From assembly GCF_001927285.1 (NCBI RefSeq), contig NZ_MSIG01000014.1:1-64000 (forward strand): a DNA stretch of 64,000 nucleotides, given 5' to 3'. Position numbers and translations under genes: made by a program. Below are positions 1-8,194 of this stretch, in pieces. This DNA is from Mongoliimonas terrestris (GTDB lineage: Bacteria > Pseudomonadota > Alphaproteobacteria > Rhizobiales > Pleomorphomonadaceae). The notes under the pieces are model-generated. The model was not told the origin of the DNA. It worked only from the letters and a program-made list of their open reading frames with translations, and searched no databases. How positions within the stretch are numbered: the first letter of the stretch is position 1; each line of letters starts with the position of its first letter.

Positions 1-94
1 GCCGGAAACTCTAACCTCCGGCGCTCCAATGTTGGGGTTCGGTCCATCGTCGACGGATCCTAGCTTCTGAGCGAGGGCATTCCAGGGGGCAAGG

Positions 95-218
95 TCACCA
101 CTTGTAGATGCTCGCGTCGCTGACCCCATGCTTGCGGCAAAGGTCCGAGACCGGGATCCCGGCCTCGTGCTCCTTCAGGATCCCGATGATGTCAACGGCG
201 GAGCAATTCCAGGCCAGT
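95..218 (-). pseudogene. IS3-type OrfA transposase remnant
   Basis: On the minus strand this stretch reads as the helix-turn-helix start of an IS3-family OrfA (IIGILKEHEAG, then LCRKHGVSDASIYKW) and then hits a TGA directly after the YKW where family members continue with a lysine. No start codon or downstream part is visible. It ends where the intact IS element at 219-1476 begins, so it is probably an older, decayed transposase that the newer IS landed in or next to. It is unlikely to make a functional protein. Confidence 0.6.
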
Positions 219-342
219 GGTGGAGTGGGCCCCTAACGCCGGACAAAGCTCATGCTGCTGATTTGGCAGTGACCCGGGAGTGCTGATCCTCGAACTGGGT
301 GGGGCTGAGATAACCGAGCGCCGAATGAAGGCGCTTGGCATT

Positions 343-1047
343 TTAGACATCGTCGATGAACCTGGGGAGGGTCTCGGCGACGTCGGCGAAGGACTCGAAG
401 GCCATCGGGTAGACGCCCTCGACCTTCAACGTCTTCATGAAGCTCTCCGCCTTGGCGTTGTCGTACGGATTGCCCCGCCGTCCCATGGATCCGACGAGGC
501 CGACGTCGGCGAGGGCAGACCGATAGGCCAGGGCAGCATATTGCGATCCTCGGTCCGAGTGGTGAATGCATCCGGGCGGTGGACTGCGCCGTTCCACGGC
601 CGCAGCCAGGGCGGCGAGGGTCAGGCGCGCGTCGATCGAGCGGCTGATAGCGTAGCCGACGACGCGGCGAGACCAGGCATCGAGAACGACCGCGACGTAG
701 ACGAAGCCGGTCAGGATCGCGACGTAGGTGATGTCGGCAACCCAGATCTGGTCCGGACCATCCGGAATCCGCCCGGCGATGAGATTCGGGAAGATCGGGT
801 GGTCGTGGTCACTGTCGGTGGTCGCGACGTGACGCTGGCGGGTGCGGGGCTGAAGACCATGCTCTCGCATCAACCTCCTGATCTTCTTGTGGTTCACGAC
901 GACACCCTGGTGCCGGAGTGTCGCGCGGACTCGCCGCCAGCCGTAGCTTTCGAACTCTTCGCAGATCGCTGCGATCGCCTCGACGATGGCCGTGTCGCAG
1001 CTAGCCTCGGCATCGCCGTCGTAGTAGGTGGAGCGCGCGATCCCCAT
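343..1047 (-). CDS. IS3-family transposase OrfB, prematurely stopped
   Basis: Integrase-core (rve) transposase with the DDE triad visible: Asp in WVADITYV, Asp in HHSDRGSQY and Glu in NAKAESFMKTLK. It starts at MGIARSTYYD and overlaps the end of orfA; in vivo it is probably made as an OrfAB frameshift product. The frame stops at a TAA (343-345) after FIDDV, but it continues unchanged past that stop as NAKRLHSALGYLSPTQFE to a TGA at 250-252, which is the normal IS3 C-terminus (DDVYNAKRLHSALGY). A TAC-to-TAA nonsense change therefore removes about 31 residues. The catalytic residues remain, but the tail containing the conserved RLHSALGY block is lost. Confidence 0.85.
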   Translation of the reverse strand: MGIARSTYYDGDAEASCDTAIVEAIAAICEEFESYGWRRVRATLRHQGVVVNHKKIRRLMREHGLQPRTRQRHVATTDSDHDHPIFPNLIAGRIPDGPDQIWVADITYVAILTGFVYVAVVLDAWSRRVVGYAISRSIDARLTLAALAAAVERRSPPPGCIHHSDRGSQYAALAYRSALADVGLVGSMGRRGNPYDNAKAESFMKTLKVEGVYPMAFESFADVAETLPRFIDDV

Positions 1048-1397
1048 CAGCTGGCACCCTTCGCCGACGCTGATCCCGTCGGGCCGGTGATCACGGAGGT
1101 ACTGCCGCTTCTCGCGCGCGGTCCGTTTTTCAGAGCCCCCTTTAGAAGCTCCAGCTCCATGGCCTGCTTGCCGACCAGCCGCTCCAGGGCCGCGATCCGT
1201 GCTTCGTACTCCTGGACCATGTCGGCCGCCACCGCCTCCTCTTCAAAGGCGCCGGCCTCATGCTTCTGAAGCCAGATGCGGATGAGGTTGCGCGACAGGT
1301 CGTGTCGTTTGCCTAGCGCGTGGAGCGTCTCGCCCGCCAGATACTCCTGGACGACCTGACGCTTGAACGCCGTGCTGTGAGTGCGGTGCCTGCTCAT
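1047..1397 (-). CDS. IS3-family transposase OrfA
   Basis: This is the DNA-binding subunit of the IS. The N-terminus carries a helix-turn-helix (FKRQVVQEYLAGETLHALGK then LSRNLIRIWLQKHEAG), followed by a leucine-zipper-like helix (YEARIAALERLVGKQAMELELLKGAL). The ATG at 1397 is chosen because a strong GGAGGAGGAAAG Shine-Dalgarno stands just upstream; an upstream in-frame start is less likely. Near the end, the run CTG AAA AAC (about 1125-1131 on the plus strand) is a plausible slippery site for the -1 frameshift that IS3 elements use to make the OrfAB fusion transposase. Confidence 0.85.
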   Translation of the reverse strand: MSRHRTHSTAFKRQVVQEYLAGETLHALGKRHDLSRNLIRIWLQKHEAGAFEEEAVAADMVQEYEARIAALERLVGKQAMELELLKGALKNGPRARSGSTSVITGPTGSASAKGAS

Positions 1398-1476
1398 GGG
1401 CTTTCCTCCTCCGAAAGCCCGGACGCCTGTCAATTCGGAAGCCGCATCCTGTCCGGCTCAAGGGGCCCACTCCACC

Positions 1477-1614
1477 CAGAGGGGCAACGTCATCCGATTT
1501 TGATAGCCCCGGCCCAACTTCTTAAACAAAGCACGGCCAAGCCGCGCCTCATGGGCTGGTCCTTCCGATAGGCCAGAACGGAAATCATGCGGAAATGTCT
1601 CAGAGGGGCAACGT
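1477..1614. repeat. 14-bp direct repeat pair right of the IS
   Basis: CAGAGGGGCAACGT occurs at 1477-1490, immediately against the right end of the IS, and again at 1601-1614. The interval between the IS and the first recombinase gene (1477-1663) shows no coding signal. The repeat may be the residue of the end of another element; its origin is not clear from the sequence alone. Confidence 0.5.
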
Positions 1615-1663
1615 TACTTCCTCTGCTTCAGCGACGCCGTCCACAAGGCTGGGCCCCTCGCAA

Positions 1664-2719
1664 TTAGCGGGACGCTGAGCCGTTGCGGATTGAACCGAGG
1701 ATCGCTGAGATCTTCCGACTGGCATCAATCTGACGCGAGCAGATATAGTGTCGCTCTGTCGTCCCGAAATCGGCATGTCCAAGCAGTGGTGCGGCTAGCC
1801 GGGCTGTTTCAGGTGAGTGATCTGCCATAGCAGTCGCTGCGATTGTGCGGAACAGGTGAGGATTCACCGGCTGTCCAAGTAACCTTCGGGTAGTGGCAGT
1901 CACTCTCTGGTAAATGGAGTTCAGGGCAAGCCGTCCGCCGCCAGCACGGAGCCAAAGTGCAGCGGATCCGGATTTCGGGAAGCACGGCCGCACGCGTTCA
2001 AGGTAGTGTTCTACGATGGGTGTCAGTTCCGGAGTGATTTGCAGGCTGAGAGGCCTGCGGTTCTTTGTCTGGTCCGCAGTGAATCGAAGCTCGTAGGCTT
2101 GATCGCTTCGGACGAGGTGAACGCCAACATCGATCATGGCCATGTTGCGGATCCTGATCGGGGCCACTGTGAAGAATGCTACCACGAGCGTGTCGCGGTA
2201 GGCGAGACGAGCTCTGACGCTGGTCAGAGCCGACGCCCTAAGCCGATCTAGCTCGGAGAGACAAGTGGAGTAGACGTTCTCAATCGGAACCAGGCCGGCG
2301 TCTGGATCGCGACAAGGCCGCGCCCAACGCTTGACTCGCGCGGTGATCCCATCGAACCAGCGCCAGTCTTTGGCAGGTGCCAGCGCCTTTGCCACGACCT
2401 TCAAACCGATGAGCGAACTCTCGACGGTTTTGGGTGCTAGCTCAGCCATCATACTCCGCGCATAGGCGTTTACGGCTTCTGGTGTGACACGTTCGGTGGG
2501 GTCACTCCTTTCGTCCAGGAGATCATGGATATGAAGCCACTTTAGAAAGCAGCCGTAATGCCGCCGATTAGTCCGGCGAGTGGCCGCTGCCCAGTGCAGT
2601 CCAGACCCGGCATCCGTCAGAAGATCCCCTTCTCGGAACAGGCCGTCCCAGGCCCGCCGGTCGGCCGCCGGCCAAGCACTAAATAGCAGCTGGCGGGTGG
2701 CCATATATTCCCGTGGCAT
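1664..2719 (-). CDS. Tyrosine recombinase, 351 aa
   Basis: Site-specific tyrosine recombinase. The catalytic set can be placed: Arg in FTVAPIRIRNMAM, His-x-x-Arg in NPHLFRTIAAT, His in LLGHADFGTT and the nucleophile Tyr in ERHYI, with a SAM-like N-terminal core-binding domain. ATG at 2719 has GGAGG eight bases upstream. It starts only 3 bp after the stop of the 615-aa recombinase, so the two form one operon. The size pair (351 and 615 aa) is close to TnpA (361) and TnpB (630) of Tn554-type elements, but the gene order is reversed, so that assignment is only suggestive. Confidence 0.85.
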   Translation of the reverse strand: MPREYMATRQLLFSAWPAADRRAWDGLFREGDLLTDAGSGLHWAAATRRTNRRHYGCFLKWLHIHDLLDERSDPTERVTPEAVNAYARSMMAELAPKTVESSLIGLKVVAKALAPAKDWRWFDGITARVKRWARPCRDPDAGLVPIENVYSTCLSELDRLRASALTSVRARLAYRDTLVVAFFTVAPIRIRNMAMIDVGVHLVRSDQAYELRFTADQTKNRRPLSLQITPELTPIVEHYLERVRPCFPKSGSAALWLRAGGGRLALNSIYQRVTATTRRLLGQPVNPHLFRTIAATAMADHSPETARLAAPLLGHADFGTTERHYICSRQIDASRKISAILGSIRNGSASR

Positions 2720-2722
2720 CGG

Positions 2723-4570
2723 CTATACCTCCGTCGGCAGCCCGGACCGGGCTTCATCAATGATCTTGTGGAGGTGGCGGCTCGCGACCTTGGTTTCGGT
2801 GCCAAGATAGGAACCAAGGGTGGTGTTCAACGACGTGTGGCCGAGGTGGCGTGAAATGAGGGCGTAGGCACCTGGATCGCGCTCGATCACGATCTTTCCG
2901 ATGACGTGACGAAAGGCATGAGGATTGAGCCTGATGCCGGTATGCCGGTAAAGCGGCTCCGATATACAGTTCCGCATGGCGCTCTCGGACTTCGGGCCGC
3001 CCGTTTTTCCCGGAAACAGGTATGGTCCATCCGAGCCTGGCAGGATCGGGCGGTGATCGCGCAGATACTCGTCAAGCAAGACCACTGTCGCCGGCGGCAG
3101 AATGTGGTCGAGCGGTCGGTCTGTTTTGCTCTGATCGCGGTGAACGTGGAGGTACACGGTTCCATTGGCGCGACGGAAGCTCATGTCGAGCCGTAAAGTC
3201 CGCAAGCTGTGCAGGCGTAGGCCTGTATCGATCAGAACAGCCGTTGCCAGCGAGCGCTCGATGCCGCGAGCCCGGCGCTCCGGGTTTCTCTGGGTCCTAG
3301 CGCGAGCTGCCTCGTCGGCTGGGAAATGCAAAAGACGTTGGACATTGTCCGGATTGTCGAACTGCTCGACGCGTTCTCGGTGCCGCTTGCCCATTCCGGG
3401 CGGAAGACGTTGGTGCAGGCGCCTCAACACGGCTTTCAGCTGAACAAGGTCGGCTTCTGTGACTGGAACATGGATTTTGGCAATTCCGATCAGCGTCCGA
3501 GCGATCCTGGCAGCGTCGGTCGGAGGCAGCGTTGCATCGGATGGCATGAACGCACGGAGCGCATTCACGAAGTTTAGTGGTTGCACAAGAACGGCAAGGC
3601 TCGTGATCTCTTCAATGGGCAGATGGCCACCACGAACGAGCGCCGAAGCGGCACGTCGGATGTGGTAGACGGCGCTCTTAATCGTTGCCGGGCGTGCGGC
3701 TTTTGTTCGAGCGCGCAAGTCAAGCGGGTCCGCAGTCGTGGCAGAGGTTACCCAGCGCTCTGCGTCCGCGCCGAAGGATGCCGGAAATGCGGACAGCGGC
3801 AACATGAACGGCTCGGTCTTGAACGGAGATGAGAGCTTCGGGAGCGGCCACTCGCCTGAGATGCGCTTGCCGGCCATGTTGGCCACCGCGATCGTATGCT
3901 TCAGAATATTTCGGGGGTTCTTGACGAAGGACTCTGCCACCAGAGCCTCATGGAGGCCGAGGAGTGTTTCCTTGTCGACCTCGCTTGGGCCGATGCCGAC
4001 GACCGTGCAGTAACGGGCCAAACGCGCCAAAGCGTGGCGCTCCTCCCTCTTGAGCTGTTTGAACAAAGTGTCCCACGCCAGCGATAGTGGCAGATCCTTC
4101 GTGAGCATACGCCGACGCATCCCATGCTGCTTGATGGCAGCTACAACCAATGATCGCACGTTGCGCCAGCGCAACTCGGTGACGCCGAGTGCTGTGGGTC
4201 CGTTTTCGGCGAACAACCGACGGACGGCCTCCGCAGTCGCAGGCAGCGCGTCGGTGGCTTGCACTCGAGAGAAGAGGACGCGCAGTGCGGAAAGCGTATC
4301 GCGCCGCCTTAGGGACGGTGGCTCTTCCGCCACACGCGCTTTGACATCCGCGAGGGTTACCGCTCCACCAGGGCGAAAGAGCTGGTCGCCTTCGGGTCGT
4401 TTCAAGGGCGACTGGTTGGATCCGGCGTCCGGCTCGGCAGTGGTAGGTCTTACCGACGCTGCACCTGAGACGACACACTCGTCAGGCATTTTGCTCTCCG
4501 GTTCTTCCTCGGGGAAAATCCCTGGAAAGCAGGGTTGAAAACGGTCATCGTGACGCTTTCTCGTGGACAT
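2723..4570 (-). CDS. Tyrosine recombinase, 615 aa
   Basis: Large tyrosine recombinase with an N-terminal extension of about 350 residues and a C-terminal catalytic domain. The signature residues are Arg in LIDTGLRLHSL, His-x-x-Arg in NPHAFRHVIG, His in SRHLGHTSLNTT and Tyr in LGSYLG. ATG at 4570 follows GAGG by six bases. It is the promoter-proximal gene of a two-recombinase operon. An 11-bp inverted repeat lies 41-95 bp upstream and could be an operator or crossover site. Probably mobilises, or is cargo of, the island; the substrate site is unknown. Confidence 0.83.
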   Translation of the reverse strand: MSTRKRHDDRFQPCFPGIFPEEEPESKMPDECVVSGAASVRPTTAEPDAGSNQSPLKRPEGDQLFRPGGAVTLADVKARVAEEPPSLRRRDTLSALRVLFSRVQATDALPATAEAVRRLFAENGPTALGVTELRWRNVRSLVVAAIKQHGMRRRMLTKDLPLSLAWDTLFKQLKREERHALARLARYCTVVGIGPSEVDKETLLGLHEALVAESFVKNPRNILKHTIAVANMAGKRISGEWPLPKLSSPFKTEPFMLPLSAFPASFGADAERWVTSATTADPLDLRARTKAARPATIKSAVYHIRRAASALVRGGHLPIEEITSLAVLVQPLNFVNALRAFMPSDATLPPTDAARIARTLIGIAKIHVPVTEADLVQLKAVLRRLHQRLPPGMGKRHRERVEQFDNPDNVQRLLHFPADEAARARTQRNPERRARGIERSLATAVLIDTGLRLHSLRTLRLDMSFRRANGTVYLHVHRDQSKTDRPLDHILPPATVVLLDEYLRDHRPILPGSDGPYLFPGKTGGPKSESAMRNCISEPLYRHTGIRLNPHAFRHVIGKIVIERDPGAYALISRHLGHTSLNTTLGSYLGTETKVASRHLHKIIDEARSGLPTEV

Positions 4571-4610
4571 AAGTATCCTCGTGTAGTCATAGATGTTCAG
4601 TCTAGCATGA

Positions 4611-4665
4611 TAGTGAAACAGGTCCAGATTATCTTCCGCTCACCTAAGGTGATACTGTTTCACTA
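4611..4665. promoter_or_regulatory. 11-bp inverted repeat upstream of recombinase operon
   Basis: TAGTGAAACAG at 4611-4621 is repeated exactly in inverted orientation at 4655-4665, with a 33-bp spacer. It lies in an AT-rich gap between the recombinase operon and the HTH genes. This geometry fits a recombinase core site or an autoregulatory operator; which one cannot be told from sequence. Confidence 0.5.
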
Positions 4666-4712
4666 CGCGATTGATTACATAGCGATAGCTGGACAGAACT
4701 GGACGGCGCTGG

Positions 4713-5084
4713 TCACCCGCGCCGGCGGTCGGCGATGAAGCGGTCGAGATCCGAAGGCGTAACCCGGATCTGCCGACCTATGCGCACGACGGGCAGTTCA
4801 CCAGCTTCGTAGAGCCGGCGCAGCGTTTTCACCGACACGCCGAGGACCCGGGCTGCGTCGCCGAGGCTCAAGAGGCAGGTGGACGGGAACTCGCGCGAAG
4901 GGGCCGGGGCACGGGCGGCCAACTCGCCCCGGTAAGAGCCGCGGTCTTGCGAGACCGTTCGACAGTCCCCTGCAGTGGTCTTACTGCTGCCAGTACAGGA
5001 AGAAGTGAGAGCAGCTGCCACTTGGGAACCCGGCGCGCGAGCTTGTCCGGACCCCGGCTTTGCGGGTCGACTTTGAGCCGCCAT
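4713..5084 (-). CDS. Excisionase-like HTH protein
   Basis: 123-residue protein with an Ala/Ser-rich N-terminal half and a C-terminal MerR/excisionase-type helix-turn-helix (LLSLGDAARVLGVSVKTLRR, then LYEAGELPVVRIGRQIRV and a DLDRFI helix). ATG at 5084 follows GGAGAG by six bases and overlaps the stop of the upstream HTH gene as TGATG, so the pair is translationally coupled. Such proteins act as recombination directionality factors or repressors next to integrases; the role here is inferred from context. Confidence 0.75.
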   Translation of the reverse strand: MAAQSRPAKPGSGQARAPGSQVAAALTSSCTGSSKTTAGDCRTVSQDRGSYRGELAARAPAPSREFPSTCLLSLGDAARVLGVSVKTLRRLYEAGELPVVRIGRQIRVTPSDLDRFIADRRRG

Positions 5085-5278
5085 CAAGATCTCTCCGACT
5101 GAAGGCGACGCAGAAGCGTCTCCAGCTCGGAGTGCGGAATCAGGACGCGGCGGCCGATCCGGATCGGTTTGATCTCACCCAAGCTGATGAGGTTGTACAG
5201 CTTGGTTCGCCCGATGCCGAGGACTCGGCAAGCCGAGTTAATACGATAGGAGAGGGGAGGATCGGTATGTACAGTCAT
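5084..5278 (-). CDS. Small excisionase-like HTH protein
   Basis: 64-residue protein, almost entirely one helix-turn-helix of the excisionase/HTH_17 type (YRINSACRVLGIGRTKLYNL, then GEIKPIRIGRRVLIPHSELE). I take the ATG at 5278 because GGAGG stands five bases upstream; a longer frame with a TTG start at 5314 has no such site. It is coupled to the next HTH gene by a TGATG junction. Probably a directionality factor or regulator for one of the three recombinases of the island. Confidence 0.75.
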   Translation of the reverse strand: MTVHTDPPLSYRINSACRVLGIGRTKLYNLISLGEIKPIRIGRRVLIPHSELETLLRRLQSERS

Positions 5279-5363
5279 GGACGCCTCCGTTGTCGGAGGT
5301 TCATCATTGGCCAACCAAGCCCAATCCTGTCATCGTTGTAAAACGCCTGGATTGCCCTGCCAA

Positions 5364-6011
5364 TTACCCACGAGAGCTCGCACGGGACCGCTGCGACGTT
5401 TTTGCTTTTCGCAGCTGCTCGTATGACAGATCGAAGAACAGCTGGTTCTTCAACCACCCTATATTTCTAAGTAACGCCAAAAGCTCTGGAAGGGTTCCCG
5501 ACGGAAGGCCACCATACTGGCTGATAGACGCGGTTCCTCCCGCGGATTCAATCCAGTCAATAAGAAGTCCCAAGTAATGATCGTGAATCACTGTGTTTTT
5601 TGACCGAGGTCGTCCTGGTGGTCTCATGTTTTTAACTTCTTGGATAGCTTCATGAGTCGCACTTGCAAGACGCCCTATAGTTTTCTTAATCTCCGCAATG
5701 TTCAGGCCTGACTTTTCTTCAATAAGGCCTGTTGCCACAAAGAAATATAGGTCGCCAGTATCCCCACTCGTGTCCGTCGTTACGGACTTTTCAAAAGCAG
5801 TGGCTGTTTTGTAAATGGTTTCAAGATGTGAAACCGGAGTTCCATAATCGAAAAACCCGGGGCCCCATTCTCTGTATTCTTCTCCATTCACTTTTCGAAG
5901 CCAGATTATAAGGAGTCTTAGAAACATTTCCTCTTTGTCATGGTCAGGTTTGCACAATTCTATGATAGATCTGATGTCGTCTAGTCGTAAAGCTGTAGAT
6001 TTCTCGCTCAT
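5364..6011 (-). CDS. Hypothetical protein of the island
   Basis: I do not recognise this 215-residue protein. It is predicted soluble, with a charged helical N-terminus, a FFDYGTPVSHLETIYKTA block and a basic PPGRPRSKN segment in the middle. No signal peptide or membrane segment is evident. Its DNA is visibly AT-richer than the neighbouring genes and uses codons such as AGA, ATA and TTT that are rare elsewhere in the window, which points to recent acquisition. ATG at 6011 (AGG six bases upstream) is preferred over the TTG at 6032. The 290 bp upstream (6012-6301) shows no further gene. Confidence 0.6.
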   Translation of the reverse strand: MSEKSTALRLDDIRSIIELCKPDHDKEEMFLRLLIIWLRKVNGEEYREWGPGFFDYGTPVSHLETIYKTATAFEKSVTTDTSGDTGDLYFFVATGLIEEKSGLNIAEIKKTIGRLASATHEAIQEVKNMRPPGRPRSKNTVIHDHYLGLLIDWIESAGGTASISQYGGLPSGTLPELLALLRNIGWLKNQLFFDLSYEQLRKAKTSQRSRASSRG

Positions 6012-6301
6012 ATAAGACCTCGAAAGCTTCAAACACCGCTCAGGCTTCCATTAGATTCGGCCGCTTCTGGGGTGTATCGCCCCTGCGATGCGTTTTTTCG
6101 GTGCGGTGGCCACCATGCGCAGTTGATCGGCTAAATCACGAAGAGTACGACTGCACTGCCAGCTCAGTTCTAAAATTTAGCTTGGAATCGTGCACCGCCA
6201 CACCGGCTCTGCCCATGCGACCGAACAGTACATTGACTGATGTACTTATTCTGTGGAGGACTGCCGCTGTTTCCGACTGCCTGAAGGCGCCTACTTCCCG
6301 G

Positions 6302-7585
6302 TTACACTGTCAACGGCACCACTGCTCGGGCCGCGAGCTCGTCGAGGGCGTCCACCACGAAGGCTGCATAGTGCCGTTCGATCATCGCCGCCGACGTGTC
6401 ATGGATCCCGGCCACCAGTCGGATGGGCAGTCCGGCGCGAAGGCCGCGTACGATAGACGAGTGCCGGAGGGCATAGGGTATCGTGTCGGCTGGAAGCTCG
6501 GCCCTCTCGATAATTGCAGCCCAAGGCCGCGTCATCTCGGCCGCTACACCCCAGGGCGCGCGGCGGTCGCGAGTCCAGACGCCGACCTCGGTTTGGCGAT
6601 GCTTCCAGCGCTCCAGGAGTGTCATCGGCCCTTTGCGGCCGGCTATGGCTGGGCGCAGTGCCCGTAGCACGTCCTCGCCGACGCGCACCCCGACGCGGCC
6701 ACCCTTAGCGCCGCGTCCCTTCCGGCTGGTCGGGATCATGAGCCGGCCATCGGCTGACTGCACGTCAGCGACGGTCATGCGGGCAACCTGAGAGAAGCGC
6801 GCGCCTGTCGCGGCGAGGACCAGTACTAGTCGTGCAAGGTCGCCATCCCATTCCGCCCTGGCGTCTACCTCCTGCGCAGCAAGTACGATCCGGCGCACGT
6901 CCGCATCACTAAGGATTTGTCGTCGCGCTTCGCCACCGTGGGCTTCAGGGGTGGCCAGTCCGTTCCGAACGACCACGGGTAAAGAGGCAGGAAGGCGCGC
7001 CCGGTGCATCCGTGCTGCAAGGTTGATCGCGGCCTTCAAATCATTGACCAGTCGTCGAACGCTCGCGGGCGCAAGCGTCTTCGCAAGCCCGGCGAGCCAT
7101 GCCTCCAGATCGGGCTCGGCGAGCGAGTGCAGGGCCGTCGCTGCGAGAGGTGTTCCAAGGACATACCGCGTAAGCCGAGACCGCGCGTCCCGCTTCATGC
7201 CCGCGGGGCGTAGTGCTTCCTCCTTAGCCTCGCGAACTGCAAGGTAAGCTTCGATTGCGGTCGAGACGGTCAGCACCGGGCCAGCAGCGGCGGCGAGGCG
7301 GTCCGCGCGCACCTTTGCTACGTGGGCACGCGCAGTGCGTGCCGCTTGATCGAACGAGAGTACGATATCGCCATCTGCGTCGAGCGCGTCGTCCGCGGAC
7401 GCGAGCGTCGCCTGTAGATAAGCGCCGCCACCCTCGTAGGAGCGGACCAGCCACCGGCCGCCGCGTACGCCCTTGCGATATCCAAGGTGTACGTCGGGAT
7501 CAATGCCGCGCCAGTGCAGTCCGGTCTTCAGCTTTGCCCGTGCGTTCCGGGTGGTGATGCCGCTTTCGCTGAGGGTCTTCGCCAT
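6302..7585 (-). CDS. Phage-type integrase next to tRNA att site
   Basis: 427-residue tyrosine integrase. The N-terminus resembles integrases with an Arm-binding domain (LHWRGIDPDVHLGYRKG), followed by a core-binding domain and the catalytic domain: Arg in ATGARFSQVARM, Arg in PYALRHSSI, His in GIHDTSAAM and Tyr in IERHYAAF. ATG at 7585 has only a weak ribosome site. Its start lies 141 bp from a 3' tRNA-Glu fragment, the classic position of the integrase that inserted the island. It is most likely the enzyme that uses this att site. Confidence 0.88.
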   Translation of the reverse strand: MAKTLSESGITTRNARAKLKTGLHWRGIDPDVHLGYRKGVRGGRWLVRSYEGGGAYLQATLASADDALDADGDIVLSFDQAARTARAHVAKVRADRLAAAAGPVLTVSTAIEAYLAVREAKEEALRPAGMKRDARSRLTRYVLGTPLAATALHSLAEPDLEAWLAGLAKTLAPASVRRLVNDLKAAINLAARMHRARLPASLPVVVRNGLATPEAHGGEARRQILSDADVRRIVLAAQEVDARAEWDGDLARLVLVLAATGARFSQVARMTVADVQSADGRLMIPTSRKGRGAKGGRVGVRVGEDVLRALRPAIAGRKGPMTLLERWKHRQTEVGVWTRDRRAPWGVAAEMTRPWAAIIERAELPADTIPYALRHSSIVRGLRAGLPIRLVAGIHDTSAAMIERHYAAFVVDALDELAARAVVPLTV

Positions 7586-7726
7586 GGGTCGAAATCCGAA
7601 ACCGTCAAATATTCATCAAATATATAGCAGCGCGTTTCGGCGGACGCCAGCGGACAATTTGCAGTTAAGTCTTTGATACGAAAAGAGCCAGCACGGACGG
7701 CAGCGGACGATAAAAGGTTAAAGTTT

Positions 7727-7774
7727 CGCCCTCTCACGGCGAAAACAGGGGTTCGATTCCCCTAGGGAGCGCCA
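7727..7774 (+). other. attR: 3' fragment of tRNA-Glu(CTC)
   Basis: The stretch folds as the anticodon arm (CGCC-CTCTCAC-GGCG, anticodon CTC), variable loop, T arm (AGGGG-TTCGATT-CCCCT) and acceptor end GGGAGCGCCA of an alphaproteobacterial tRNA-Glu. The 5' half of a tRNA (acceptor strand and D arm) is not present upstream. Integration into the 3' end of a tRNA leaves the intact gene at one end of the island and such a fragment at the other. It therefore marks the right boundary of an island whose left boundary, with the intact tRNA-Glu, is outside the window. Confidence 0.82.
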
Positions 7775-7829
7775 TTTCCACCCCCGGCTAAGTGTCTGAT
7801 TCGTCTGGATTTCGCTTCGAGCGAACCGC

Positions 7830-8189
7830 ATGCGTATGCAAGGACGTATGCAGGCCATGTCCAGTCATCTGACGCGCCGCGGCGCTGTCTACACCTTCCA
7901 GGTCCGCGTTCCTTCCGATCTTGTAACCCTTTTCGGGCACAGTCCTTTCTGGCTTCGGCTGGCGCGTATCCCGGCGGGCGACGCCGCCCGGGCAGCGCGT
8001 ATCCTCGCCGGCCTCGTGCACGGCGTATTCCCCGAATGCATGGGCATTTTTTCGGGCACGTCGCGGGATCGCTCGCGGGTCAGCGACAACGACGGTTTCA
8101 ACGGCGTCGTCTCGGAGCCCTCTGACACACGCCCTTTCGCTGAGTGGTGCGCCATCAGATCGGGAACGGCACGAGGCTTGCTTTACTGA
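7830..8189 (+). pseudogene. Truncated integrase N-terminus
   Basis: The first 60 or so residues (MSSHLTRRGAVYTFQVRVPS and the following LRLARIPAGDAARAARILAG) look like the N-terminal arm domain found in phage integrases, whereas the remainder degenerates without core-binding or catalytic domains. It starts about 55-80 bp after the tRNA-Glu 3' end, where an integrase gene would stand. I read it as a decayed remnant of an earlier element at the same tRNA. ATG at 7857 is a better start than 7830. Confidence 0.55.
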
Positions 8190-8194
8190 TCCGG

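Larger units (their letters stand above)
219..1476 (-). mobile_element. IS3-family insertion sequence, about 1.26 kb
   Basis: The element has terminal inverted repeats: GGTGGAGTGGGCCCC at 219-233 is the exact reverse complement of 1462-1476, and the match continues imperfectly inward (GCCGGACA shared on both sides). Inside are overlapping orfA and orfB on the minus strand. Length, two-frame layout and DDE transposase all fit IS3. I do not see a convincing target-site duplication next to the ends, so the exact boundaries could be off by a few bases. Confidence 0.85.

Noticed and set aside
7700..7774. Complete tRNA gene
   Set aside because: The acceptor 5' strand and D arm are missing; only the 3' half is present.
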